The notes under the pieces are model-generated. The model had not been told where the DNA came from. It made no database searches and saw nothing but the letters and a program-made list of their open reading frames with translations. This document shows, piece by piece, positions 23,527-34,403 of a DNA stretch of 64,000 nt. This DNA is from Sequoia sempervirens (taxonomy: Eukaryota > Streptophyta > Pinopsida > Cupressales > Cupressaceae), in assembly GCA_007258455.2 (NCBI GenBank), contig VDFB02193867.1:573203105-573267104 (forward strand), in the 5' to 3' direction. The position numbers and the translations under genes were made by a program. How positions within the stretch are numbered: position 1 is the first letter of the stretch; every line of letters begins with the position of its first letter.

Positions 23527-23699
23527 ATGATGTGGAGAAGATTGGATATTTGAGGGGCCTGCTTGGTACAAAAGAGAGGCTACAAATATTGAAAGCAAAC
23601 CTACTAGAGGAAGGAAACTTTGATGAAGTTGTGGATGGCGTGGATGGGGTGTTTCATACTGCATCACCTGTCTTAGTACCATATGATAACAACACCAAG
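23527..23699 (+). pseudogene. Reductase (CCR/DFR-type) single captured exon
   Basis: The exon reads [40 protein letters not shown], then [16 protein letters not shown]. This is the segment after the NADPH-binding loop in the plant cinnamoyl-CoA reductase / dihydroflavonol reductase family of short-chain dehydrogenases, including the GVFHTASP motif. It is flanked by an acceptor (TTAG at 23526) and a donor (AAG|GTTTGT at 23699/23700), as expected for exon 2 of such genes. The frame is intact, but the Rossmann GxxGxxG exon and the catalytic YxxxK exon are absent nearby. It is therefore a gene fragment inside the transposon, not a working enzyme. Which of CCR or DFR cannot be decided from one exon. 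Confidence 0.8.
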
Positions 23700-24070
23700 G
23701 TTTGTTTTATTTAATCAAAGTCTTTAATGCTTGTCTTCAAACTCTTTGCTCAACTATAACATAAATTTGTGTGAATAGATGTGTCATCCAACTCTCTAGG
23801 TTCAAATTATGGTGTGCCTTAACTTGTAGCAAAAACTCTGTATTATCCTCTGTGCTAACAGTTGCATTAATGGTTACACAAAAGTAACTTGTATCTAGAT
23901 TTTCTTTATTATTATTTTGATATTTTTAGCTTGGGTATATAAACTCCCAATTTTATTGGATGTACCATGGTTGGAGTTTCATTCTGTGCAAATTTCACTA
24001 ATAATTGCATTATGATTACAGGTTTTACACTTTCTTCTAAGTGAATCTTTGGAATCGTTTTCTTCCTCAG

Positions 24071-24198
24071 GTAGTGACAGTGATTCTGAAGGGGTGTTGG
24101 TTGTAGATCAGAGATTATTCAAATTGTGGGCATATCCAAAACCAATTTATAAATTATATGACAAGAGAAAATTATGTAGTTATAGGTTGCCACACTGA
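24071..24198 (+). pseudogene. Possible terminal exon of an unrecognised gene
   Basis: After a strong acceptor (TTTCTTCCTCAG at 24070) the frame reads SDSDSEGVLVVDQRLFKLWA, then YPKPIYKLYDKRKLCSYRLP and H, ending in TGA at 24196-24198. Coding-like composition and the acceptor suggest a last exon. It is on the same strand as the eL33 and reductase fragments just upstream. I do not recognise the protein. Confidence 0.35.
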
Positions 24199-25792
24199 AA
24201 GTAATTGTGTTTGATACATTACTTCCCTTGTATACTGTGCCTGCCAATGGTTTGAATCTATTTTAATTTTTAACTCTATAGAAGCAAGAGAGTGAACCAT
24301 GCCTTGGAACAATCTATTTGTATGTTCCAAGGTAGTTTGTATGTACAAGTTGTAATACTGATCAATTGAAAATAGAAACAAAGAAGTTTCAAATGTTTTC
24401 TCTACATGATGCAATGCAACTTCTCTTTTATGCCATTATTTATCCTACATCTATAAAATGTAACTTCTCTTTTATACCATTATTTACATCTTTCATGGTT
24501 TCATTCTGGTGGTCATTGCATGGTTTTTCTAGACATATAAATGGGAAATTTAAAGAAGTGTTTTTGGATTGACATAAAAAAAATGATTGCATGAGTGCTT
24601 TTTAATAATAATTTTGCATTTTACTTACAAAATCAACTATTTATTAATTGATAATGTTTTTCATAATGTCAACATTCTTTTCATGAAGTTCACTAAACAA
24701 TTGTAATCTTTGTTTTTCTTTAGTAGAGTGACATGTGGATGAGAAATTTAAGAAGTTTGTAATGTTGTCTATTTGTTAGAATAGCATAATGTTTATTAAC
24801 AATTAATAAAAATAAATATTTATCATTGATATAATAATATATTTGTATATGTTTTGTGCATACATTTCAATATTTTAATAGTTAAAAATGTCTGAATTTC
24901 TTATAAAATTTCAAAGAAATTTATGATTTTGTTGTATATTTTATGTATCAATATTAAACACAATATGCTAAAATAAATATGTAAATTAATTTAATTTTAT
25001 AAAACATACAAATTTGAAGGGTAAAAACATTATGAATGTGAGTAGCTAGAAATATTACTTTTGGGTATCACTAACTTTTATGTTATCTAAATTAAATAAG
25101 ACAATATTTATGTTAAGTGAATACATATATATCACTATTATTTGTGAATACATATATTTAGAAGAATTCCATTTAAAAATATTATATTGTTAATAATATA
25201 ACAAAAAAGTTATCCACATAAATGATGATGTTACATGTCTTGGATATGCACAGTCACTTTAAATAAAAAATAATAATATGCACAGTCGTGTAAATTGTTT
25301 AAATCCACACGTGACACATCCTGTTATTTAGACCAATTCAAATGGTTTAGCTCGCTCTTTAATAACATGTAATATTCTCTGATGATCATCACTATGTAGT
25401 CTCCACTTACGATGTCCACATGCATGTGAAACTAGATAAAGGGATAGGGCAGTAGCAATTACTAGGTGGCTATATTGATATACCTTGTTCTTAGGTTGGT
25501 AATCAATAAAATGAATCCCATGCTAAACAATTTTGACTTGTTTGAGATATGTCTGTTGCACTACAACTAAACTCATGGGAACCAACATTCCAAGGTAAAA
25601 CATAACATTTACAAGGTCAATATGAGTAACAAATATTTCAAAATATACATCCCATAGATAAATCATGCAAGAGAATTTATTTATTTAGTCAAACCTGTGG
25701 GAAACAACATTCCATTACTAGTTTCTAATTTTGCTTAGAGCTTATGCCTCTCTCCTATGCAACACAATAGATAATAACTAACAACTTTTATG
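24199..25792. other. AT-rich stretch, no gene recognised
   Basis: Very AT-rich sequence (especially 24600-25300) with no frames of note. A short frame at 24172-24414 minus is not convincing. This separates the plus-strand captured fragments from the minus-strand transposase-like gene. Confidence 0.5.
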
Positions 25793-28456
25793 TTTTTTCA
25801 GGCTCTGTTATGATTGCAAAAACATCTCCTACACCAAATTTACATGGAAAATTTGTTAAAAAAATTAGAGTTCCACTATCATTTAAGTATATGTAAATTT
25901 ACTTTTAAAAAGTAGCAAAAATAAATTAATAAAGGATTAAGTTACAAATTTACACAAGCTCGTACATGCACAATATAAATATATATACACACATACCTTT
26001 TTTAATCAATCCTAAAATATGGTCATAATCAATTGAAATCAAAGGAATTTCTTCAAAGCCTTCATCTTCATCTTCATTGTATGTGTCATTAACATCTAGT
26101 GGCACCAAATTCTATCCACTAACATATCCATGTTGTTGGTTGTTTCATTCATCATAGTTTTCTAAAGTGTAATCATAATAAAAACATGAGTAATCCCTAG
26201 TGTGTAATGTCCACGGGAAACTATTTGTACTCATGATAGAATGCAAAGATCTTGTTTTCTCTACACTCTTACATCCATGCATTGATCTTCTATCCACACC
26301 TACAAAAATTAATTTTACATAAAAAATAATAATTAATATAGATACATTCAAACTAAAATAAACTTGAATATACAGATACATGTATATTTAAAGATTTAAA
26401 TTCAAACAAAAACATACCTGATATCTCCCAAAACACTCTATGTGGAATGTATTGGTTGGTTGTTGAAGATGCACTGACCTCATTTGATGCAAAGTGTTTC
26501 TGACACCATTCAACAACATCATGTGCATCTTTTATGTTGTCTCCCTCATAATTCATTTGATGTGTTCTTAGAGCACGTTTGATGCAAGCTCCCGCACCAT
26601 CATGTTCACCCTTTCTATGCCCACTCTCAAAGAAGCTCCAAACATGTGGTATGTTGTCATTTCGATGATATCTACATAGTGCATAAAATGGCCTTGACAA
26701 TTTGAATTGTGAAGCACATCCATTTGACCATACAAAATGCTTTTCAATTTTGACACCCCTGATTGCCAAATACTCAAAAACCTTCTTGAAGCAATGTTGT
26801 ACAAATAGTGTGTCATGCTCTTTGTCATCACTAATATAGAAGTGATATTCTTTCTTAATGACTCATGCCTCAGATGTACTGTCAACATCATCCAAATACA
26901 CTTGTGCATGTTGATAACACATTTACACCATAATAGTGATCTGCTTTAAATAATAGTATTGTAATTGAATCTCTTTTTGATGTACAAAAAGTAATTCTCT
27001 ACAAAGTCAACTACTAATAACACTATTCCAAGTGGGAAAGTATCTCTTAATGTCTGAAACGGTTGTGCTTTCCACTTAGAAAAGAAAGAATGTTGTATGC
27101 ATGGTTGTATCAATTTATGAAACTTTTCCATAAATGTTTCAATAGGTATCTCCTCTTCTACATAATCTAACCTTGTTGATTCTTTACCACTTTTGGTATG
27201 AAACTTGATGTACTTGTAACTCTTTCAATGTACCAACTTTTTTAGGTTGGTATCTTCAAATGTCTCTCAATGGCATTTTAGCCAAATTTCCACATGTTTT
27301 ACAAACTCCTTTTATGTAGCTTATTTGACTAGATGCATTATCATCATCTAATTTATCACATAGGATAGATGTTATGAATTGACTTGCCTATCTAGAAGAT
27401 GCATTTTGAAAACCATCACTTTCTTCTCTAATATTTTGAAACGCTTGATAGTAAAGATCAAATTCAATATGATAATGACAACAAGTTTCAAAAACCTTGT
27501 TTGTTTGTCACATAATATGGCCTTAAATTTTCAAACATTGTTTTCCCAATCTTTATATGTGGATTTGAATTAAAAAATAACACATACATCTCATGTTTTG
27601 TTATGTCTAACCAATATTTTGTATGTAATTCATTATTATTGGGCCCAATCCTGTGTCTGATAACATTTCTACTATTTGATGAAGGATGAGTATGATCATT
27701 CCAAAATCTTGAGATCAAGTTCCTAAGAACATCTTGAATCCTATTAGATCGAGGAGCTATACACATAATTTCCCAATCGCCTTATGAGGTACTATCATCC
27801 AAAACCCTTCTCCTTTTGAAATATTGTGTTAGTGTCTTTCTGTTGAAACCAATCTCGGTTTAAAGTGAAGAGATTGTCTTATTTTTGGCCATTTTTTCAC
27901 TTAAAATTGATGTCAACATGACTCTTCTTGAAAATTCCTTATTTTTTGATCGAGATTGTTTCTCAATGGAACTCAAAACCTTTTTTGAAATTTTCAACGT
28001 CTTTTTGTAGGTGTGAACCTTTCCTCTTTTTTGTACTTGTATCTACACCCAACAATTGTAATGGCTCTTGTAGCTCATTACTAAGAAGTACAATCGACAA
28101 TAGTTGGGCTTAATGGAGTGTATCAAGGTTATTGAAATGAGAAATTATTTTCTTTTCAATTTTTTTCATTGATCTCCTAGTAGTACGTCTAGGTTGTTCA
28201 AGATAAAACTTCAATTTTTCCATATCCATTTGAAATAAATTATCTAAATTTCTAGAATATTTTTTTCTCCTCACCTCTTTAGCTAGATTCATATGCTCTT
28301 CCATGATGGTATCCAAAATCGATCTCAACCCCTCTCCAACATCCATTCTTTGCACTTGGGTCTCCTACCTAACATCAACTATATGTTCTTCAGCCTCATT
28401 TGCTCCAGTATTTAAATTTGGCCCAACGTCTACTTCGGTTTCTATATGTTGAGCCC
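25793..28456 (-). pseudogene. Transposase-like gene, exons 2-4 (copy 2)
   Basis: Exon 2 starts after an acceptor at 28457 and ends at a donor at 26418 (ATATCAG|GTATG). Exon 3 is 26299-25997 with matching splice signals. A last piece near 25870-25793 reads GDVFAIITEPEKT. In order, exon 2 shows an acidic/basic N-terminus, HTHPSSNSRNVIRHRIGPNN, NPHIKIGKTMFENLRPYYV, a CKTC zinc-ligand-like pair, FYISDDKEHDTLFVQHCF, HFVWSNGCASQFKLSRPF, and HVWSFFESGHRKGEHDGAGA. Exon 3 contains CKSVEKTRSLHSI. I recall similar uncharacterised proteins in plants and animals with a conserved WSDG...QFK / GHGKGEHDG core, which looks like an RNase H-fold (DDE) transposase. The usual WSDG aspartate is N here. Stops and frameshifts make it dead. 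Confidence 0.55.
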
Positions 28457-30828
28457 CTACACAAAAACACATCAAATAACTTTATCATATGGAACATAAA
28501 GGATGTTTATAATAGATCACTAGGTGGATCTTCACTAATTTAAATGTAGTTTATATACCTAGTCTTGCAAGAAAAGGCCAACACTAGGCTGCTTAGGATA
28601 AATAGGAAGCATAAAATTTAATTTTATCTTTAAGATCTAATACTTGACTCTATGCACAAGATAAAAGGCATCAATCATACTTATTTTTTAATAATTCAAT
28701 ACACTTTTAACATGGATATTTGATTAGAAATAACTTTTATAAGTTAATGATCCATTGTAAATATATACATGTACCATAATATAAGATATGTTTTTTGAAT
28801 TTTTTTTGAACATTATTTAAGATATGCAAGTGATCCCAAAAAAAGCAGTGTGCACACTTTTAATGGAGCTCATGAATGGAAATGCTATGAAATTACTTGG
28901 AAAGAACATAATTTAATTTTAACCTAGTGCATTAGATTCAATATTTTGGCAAAACACTTGGAGGACATGTAGAATGTTGCTACCTACAATTTAGTTGATA
29001 AGGTATGAAAGATGTAGTTACAAGTTAAAAATGATTTTCTTTGAGGATTTGATCATTCAAATATATGCATAAAAATATAGATGCATTGAAAACCATCAAG
29101 CAATCTCCCATGAAATTATTTAAAGCTACATTCAATGCTCTAAGGATTGGATTTTCCAAAATACCAAATTGATATGGTATTATTTAAGGAGTGGTTTATT
29201 GGGGGTCTGATTCCCAATATTAGGTGGGAACTAGTGTTGTGACTAGTCCCTAAATAGAAGGAAAAATTTTAGTTAGCCCTATGCTTGGAAGTTGTTGGTG
29301 AGGCTAATCGATATGATTCATTAGTTGCTTGCCTAGAAGAGAAGTTGTGATAAAGGTTGCATGAATGGATTAGCTTGCCAATGCATTAGGAATTAAAATA
29401 ATATTGTAGTCCACGGATTTAAAAAATGAGGGTCACATGCTACTAATTATCCCGTGGTGAGAGCATGAGAAATTAGTGTAATTCCTCCTTTGGGTGGTTT
29501 GCACATCCTATATTGCACTATTTGTCAAGAATGTAATGAGACATTGGCTTGGCCCCTACTGTATAAAGTCAAAGCCCCTATATTTGATCAAACGTTGGGT
29601 AAATTTGAGCTCAAAATATTAAAAATCTCATCAAGTAAAGAGGCACATATCTAAAGGAAGTGGGATCCAAAAGTTGCAAGCTTTAAAAAAGCAATGCATC
29701 GACACAAAGTGTGCACCATTGCATGGAATTTTCAAGTTTGTAAAATTTTCAAAAGGGCCACAAAAGTGAAGCACAAAATTGGTCATGGAAGTACAAAGTT
29801 CAAATCAAAAACATAAAAAGTGCACCAACACCCAAAGCATGTGCCTTGTCAAGAAGAGGTCAAATTTTTGAAGTTAAAATTTGAAACAAAATCCACTCTA
29901 ATGAATAAGCATGTTCCCTCACAAAAGGTGACCAAAACAAATCAAGTATTAAATAGAAAAGCATTCCATCTAGAGGGGGGAATGAAATGTTTCAAGACAC
30001 CAAAAATAGGAGCGCTTCATCTTCATAAGGGCATTTGAATTTTTTTCTTTTGTTTGTTGCATACTTTCATTGCCATTACAAATGTTTTTCAGCAGCTTAT
30101 CTTGCAAGTTTCAAGGATCTAATCTCCATTGAAAGCATCTACAACAAACTTTGACAAAGGCATACTAACATTTGCAAGAGTTTGTCACAAATTTTGAGCA
30201 TATTTTTCAGTCATCAAACATAATTTGTAACATCTCCACTCAGGTGCCTAGGGTTTTGTAGATGTAATTTTTTGGTCACCAAAGATAATTTACATCAATT
30301 TGTAAGTATCCAAGAAAACACCCAAGGTTTGTTGAAGTAAAGATCTTTGTATTTTACAACAGTTTGACAATTTTTTAAAAGTTTTCAATAGTATTTTTAC
30401 AAAAGTTTTAAATCATCTTAGGTGCAAAGATTGCAATATTTCCAAATACCCTAGGGTGTGCATATCACCAAAGCTACAAATTTGATCAAAACAACTAGGA
30501 TCTGTCCATAGGTGAAAATCAGTAAAATAAGGTTTTGTATAGATTCAAGTCACCAAAATTTGAATAAAATTGTGAGTTAGGATCTCCATCATGCAATACT
30601 ATTCTTAAATTGTGGACGTTCCTTTAAAATTCATTTATGAATACCCAAAGATCAAGGCAACTGAATTAGGGAACGCTAATGTGCAAGAATCAAAATTGGA
30701 TGACAAGGTCAAAAGAGGGGAATTAAATTGCAAAAAGACTTTAGATAATAGTCTTATCAAAGCAACCTCTTTTCCAATTTTTATTCAAAGCCTCTTTTCC
30801 TTGTATTTATTGTGCATGGTGGATAAAA
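28457..30828. other. Long intron-like or inserted stretch, no gene recognised
   Basis: It lies between exons 1 and 2 of the transposase-like gene. It is AT-rich. A 72-codon frame at 29820 (MHQHPKHVPCQEE...) and surrounding lysine-rich sequence could be decayed gypsy gag, but this is not supported by motifs. The region 30060-30590 repeats the phrases 'CACCAAA' and 'TTTACAACAGTTT' and shows no frame. Confidence 0.4.
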
Positions 30829-31168
30829 CATAAGAGAAGGCCCTTGGTATTCTAGAAAATATTAAGGTAAGTATTGAGGGAGTTAAGTTTTATATTGACT
30901 TTGAAGTGTTAGGAAATGGGAAAGGTTGTCACTATCTTGTGCTTATTGGTTGGGTATTATATTTTGCTATAGATGTCAGTGTGTATTTCAAGCATGAACT
31001 ATGAGTTAGGAAAATGTTGACTAACATGTTATTATTCTTTTGGGTCTTACACAAGGCCATCCTTCACGAGTCTATTAATATTGAAGAGAAAGACACCAGT
31101 GATATCTATTTAATTATGAAGGGGGATATTGATTACATTGAATCATCTCGTGATGGAATATCATGGTG
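30829..31168 (+). pseudogene. Ty3/gypsy protease-region remnant
   Basis: The plus strand reads ALGILENIKVSIEGVKFYID, FEVLGNGKGCHYLVLIGWVL and YFAIDV. After a gap it gives DIYLIMKGDIDYIESSRDGI and SW. This matches the post-gag protease region of plant gypsy polyproteins (family pattern VSIEGVKT..DFEV....LLGIDWA). The substrate-binding LLG is changed to LIG, and stops occur. It is in the opposite orientation to the transposase-like gene and lies in its intron region, so it is probably a nested, decayed retroelement. Confidence 0.55.
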
Positions 31169-31429
31169 AGAAAAATACTAACAGTAGATTTAGAAGTTCC
31201 CTTGAAAAGATGGTTAAATGTTGAATATGAGTAATAAATTAATGCTCCTATTTTTCAAGAAAGGGGCCTAGGTCTCTCAAATGAACTTAAAGGATATATG
31301 AATGTCAATTTACTTGGTGATAACCTTGATAGTAAATTTAATTTATTCTCTACTACATAGTTCTTCAATAGCAATAGAAAATGGAAGGTTAAAGGGAAAC
31401 AAAAGGAATAATATTCGAAGAGGCTCAAG

Positions 31430-31548
31430 TTTGACATTCCTTTTTTACGTCTATAATAAATTTTCAATCTTAATTCACATATTCTCTGTTCTTGTTCTGC
31501 TAAATACTTTCGTGCAATCTTACTTTTTCTTGTCTTTTTGTTCACCAT
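31430..31548 (-). pseudogene. Transposase-like gene, exon 1 (copy 2)
   Basis: From ATG at 31548 the minus strand reads MVNKKTRKSKIARKYLAEQE, then QRICELRLKIYYRRKKG. It aligns with exon 1 of copy 1 at 336-449. The splice donor present in copy 1 (AAAAAAG|GTGTG) is changed here to AAAAAAG|GAATG, so normal splicing would be lost. The open frame continues ~60 codons past this point but has no counterpart in copy 1. The plus-strand frame at 31302-31562 is its shadow. Confidence 0.5.
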
Positions 31549-31904
31549 CTCCTTCTTTGTAAAATATCACTTAACAATTCCTCTAAATCTTCTCCTCCAA
31601 AGCTTACCTTGTTGAACAAAAATATCTTCCACAATTCTTCTAATTTTCTCCTCCAAAGCTTGCCTTGTAGAACCAAAATATCCTTGACAATTCCTTTGAG
31701 TTTCTCTTACTTATATAATGATTTACAAAAAAAGAAAACCTTATAATTCCAATCCTAAAATTAAGAATTGATTAACATGCATTTTGAAAAACTTAGATTT
31801 AAAAAAAAAGAGCTAAAACTAGACTTAATTGCTAATATTAAAAAAAAACTCCAAAAAAAACTGGGAAAAAGCAAAAAAAATGGTTGTTATAACATTTTTT
31901 TGCA

Positions 31905-32028
31905 AGGGTTCATTTGAAGGGATGATTTTTTTTTAAAAAATGGCCAATTTGGGGAAGAGTTTAGTGACATTCAAGGGGTTTGGTCGAACCCCTCTTCTAA
32001 TGAGGGGGGGTTCGAATGAACCCCCTTT
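31905..32028 (+). repeat. Subterminal hairpin repeats, right end
   Basis: TTCATTTGAAGGG, ATTCAAGGGGTTTGGTCGAACC and GGGGGGTTCGAATGAACCCC lie ~760 bases inside the right TIR, just before exon 1. They are the same type as at 10190-10375. Confidence 0.65.
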
Positions 32029-32772
32029 TTCTTACTTTGCTCCTTTAGTTGCAAAATTAATGCATTTTTTGACTTTCGAAACTCAATTTGGAGGTGAAAA
32101 TGGAGTCAAATAGATGAATCAAGTTGGAGAACCATAGTCCTCGAAATGAGCTTCCCAACAAATCTAAATTTGATATATTTTGCTTTTGTTTTTTATTTTA
32201 TTTTTTAGTTTTACTGGACATAGGTTTTTCACTTTGGTGAAAAACCATTGTGGAAAAATAGTAAATTAGTGGATTTTTTTTTGAAAAATATGTACGCACT
32301 AGGTATTTACATCCTCGTTCAAACAAAAAAAAGAATTTCAATACATAAGAAAAAAGTTATGTGATTGAAAGTGCATCTGTCTAATTGGTTTGACTTCAAA
32401 ACTTAATTAAAAGAAAAATATTAAACAAAAAACTATGAAAGAAAATGGAAGCACTAGATATCAGTGCTACTAGCCTAAATTCAAAAGAATCAAAATTTAA
32501 TCCTTTGTAGAAAAAGAGTTATGCAATTGAAAGTACACATCACTTTTTTAAAAAATTGTTTACTATTACAAACTAGTTATCAAAGGAGATGCAAAAAAAA
32601 TTACAACTTAATTTCAATTTAAAAAAAAAACATTTAAAATCTACAGAAAAAATCTCAGAAATCACTAGTTTGAATCATCTTCAAGTCCTAACAGTTTACT
32701 TACTATAGGTGTTGGAAAGTGAAGATTTTGCTCAAAATGTTGCTTTCAATGTCAAGTTTGGACAAAAAGTGT
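32029..32772. other. Terminal region of the transposon, no gene
   Basis: AT-rich, with several A8-A9 and T8 runs and no coding frame. It forms the stretch between the right-end hairpin repeats and the right TIR, where a promoter for the minus-strand transposase gene would be expected. No specific element was identified. Confidence 0.4.
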
Positions 32773-32790
32773 AACCCACTATTGTGGGTT
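32773..32790 (-). repeat. Right terminal inverted repeat
   Basis: AACCCACTATTGTGGGTT on the plus strand, the exact reverse complement of the left copy. The copia RNase H frame resumes just outside, at CGAGCTCCTCTTAAGCC (minus strand ...WLKR). Confidence 0.75.
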
Positions 32791-33300
32791 CGAGCTCCTC
32801 TTAAGCCAAATGGCTTCTTTACAAGCATGAGTAGTTGGCATAAACTCAACTTCAATAGTGGAAAAAACAACCACAACCTATCACTTACTCATCTAGTTAA
32901 TTGCACCACCAAATAAAGTAAACATATAACCACCGATGGATCGTTTGCTATTAATATCACCTGTCTAGTCTGAATCCACATAACCATGAATATCAAGGGA
33001 AATATCATCTTCAATCATATTTCTATGATAACACAAGGAATAATCTAAGGTACCGTACAAATATCTGAAGATTCTTTTAACTGCATCCCAATGAACTCTA
33101 CCAAGATTAGACATATATCTAGAAAGAACTCCCACTGCTTTGGAAATGTCTGGTTTTGTACAAACCATAACATACATCAAACTTACAACTACACATTGGT
33201 AAGGCACTCTACTCATCTCTTCCATCTCTGATAGGGATGTAGGATAATCTAAAATAGATAACTTTATTCCAGCTAAAACAGGAACACATAATGGTCTAGA
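32791..33300 (-). pseudogene. Copia RNase H, N-terminal piece
   Basis: The minus strand reads MEEMSRVPYQCVVVSLMYVM, CTKPDISKAVGVLSRYMSN, HWDAVKRIFRYLYGTLDYSL and GYVDSD. With decay it then gives STIEVEFMPTTHACKEAIWL and KR. These are the usual copia blocks leading to RNase H (YADSDWAG, S.TEAEYMA). The frame ends at the right TIR of the 22.7-kb insertion, and the continuation is at 10131. Stops after the GGAIN block show it was already damaged or has decayed since. Confidence 0.85.
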
Positions 33301-34403
33301 ATCCTACATATCAAACCTCTATAAAATTGAGTTGACATACTTACTTTGGCCAAGCCATAACTTTATGTTCACTCTATCTCTTCTAATTTTCATCCCAAGA
33401 ATGTGTTTAGCTGCACCCAGATCTTTCATTTCAAATTTTGCAACAAGTTGAGATTTCAGTTCTAAAATCATACCTTCCCTCTACCAATAAATAAAATATC
33501 ATCAACATATAATGCAATAAATAGGAAACAATCACCATTAGTTTTATAATAAACACAATGATTTGATTTAGAATGCTCAAATCCCAAGCTCAACACATAT
33601 GTATCAAATTTTTGGTACCATATCCTAAGACTCCATTTTAAGCCATACAAATATTTTATCTATTTGCAAACCAATTTACTTTTACCTTTCACCATGTAGT
33701 GCTTTGGTTGTATCATATAAATATCCTCCTCCAAATCATCATGAAGGAAATCAGTTTTCACATCCATTTTCTCAAATTCTAAATCATAATCAGCAACAAT
33801 AAAATCTAATGGATGTCATTTTTGCAATAAGAGAAAATATCTCAACATAATCAACACCCTCTACTTGAGAGTATCCTTTTACAACAAACCTTGCTTTGTA
33901 CTTCTTAATACCTCCATTTGAACCAATATTTTTCTTGAAAACCCATTTGCAACCAATAGGTTTAATTCCTTCAAACAATGGTACAAGATCCCATGTATCA
34001 TTCTTTTTCAAAGCTGCCATTTCTTCATCCATAACAATCTTCCAGAATCAATCTTCTAGGATTCTTCATCATTCATACCTAATACCTCTTCTACCGATCT
34101 GGGTTCACCCATGTTAGTATTTAAAGTAAAAATACATCTCCAATCATCAGGTGAATACATTTTAGGTTGTTGTCTAGGCCTTGTAGACCTAAAAATAAGT
34201 TGAATTGGAGGTTCTTCCTCCTCTTCTGAAGATTCAAAGCTAAATGAGATCTTCTCAACTTCTTGTCTATCCATGGGCCTCAATTCAACTTCTTAGGTGT
34301 AGAAGGAAATTGAATCACATCTTCCTATTTACTTTGTTCTGGCTGCAATGTAACAAAATAAGGCTTAGTTTCTCTAAAAATAACACTTCTACTATGTATT
34401 ACC
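33301..34403 (-). pseudogene. Copia reverse transcriptase
   Basis: The minus strand first gives HSRSVIFRETKPYFVTL (end of the integrase-RT linker), then an acidic linker, then MDEEMAALKKNDTWDLVP, IGCKWVFKKN, KYKARFVVKGYSQVEGVDY and MYGLKWSLRIWYQKFDTY. It ends with the catalytic LYVDDILFIG box in the frame at 33650-33468. Blocks and order are those of plant Ty1/copia RT. Several frameshifts separate them. The reading frame upstream is interrupted by the LARD at 34404: the residues VIHSRSVIF continue directly from RIWVPIVQK at 45297-45330. Confidence 0.9.
34399..34403 (+). repeat. Target site duplication of the LARD, left
   Basis: TTACC, repeated at 45297-45301 on the other side of the element. 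Confidence 0.9.

Larger units (their letters stand above)
10132..32790 (-). mobile_element. Candidate giant gene-capturing DNA transposon (copy 2)
   Basis: This 22.7-kb segment interrupts the copia RNase H frame. Both ends carry the same 18-bp sequence in inverted orientation: AACCCACAATAGTGGGTT at 10133-10150, and its reverse complement at 32773-32790. Inside each end are hairpin-type TTCGAATGAA/GAAGGGG repeats. A transposase-like gene with introns reads on the minus strand (31548 to about 25793). Fragments of host genes (PPR, eL33, reductase and an unrecognised multi-exon gene) occupy the other half. Neither a clear target duplication nor a known superfamily could be assigned. It may itself hold nested insertions, such as the gypsy remnant at 30.8-31.2 kb. 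Confidence 0.65.

Noticed and set aside
10132..32790. Assignment to CACTA (En/Spm) because of CACTA-like letters in the terminal repeat
   Set aside because: The TIR contains CACAATAGTG rather than starting with CACTA, no 3-bp duplication is clear, and the internal gene lacks the CACTA transposase pattern known to me.
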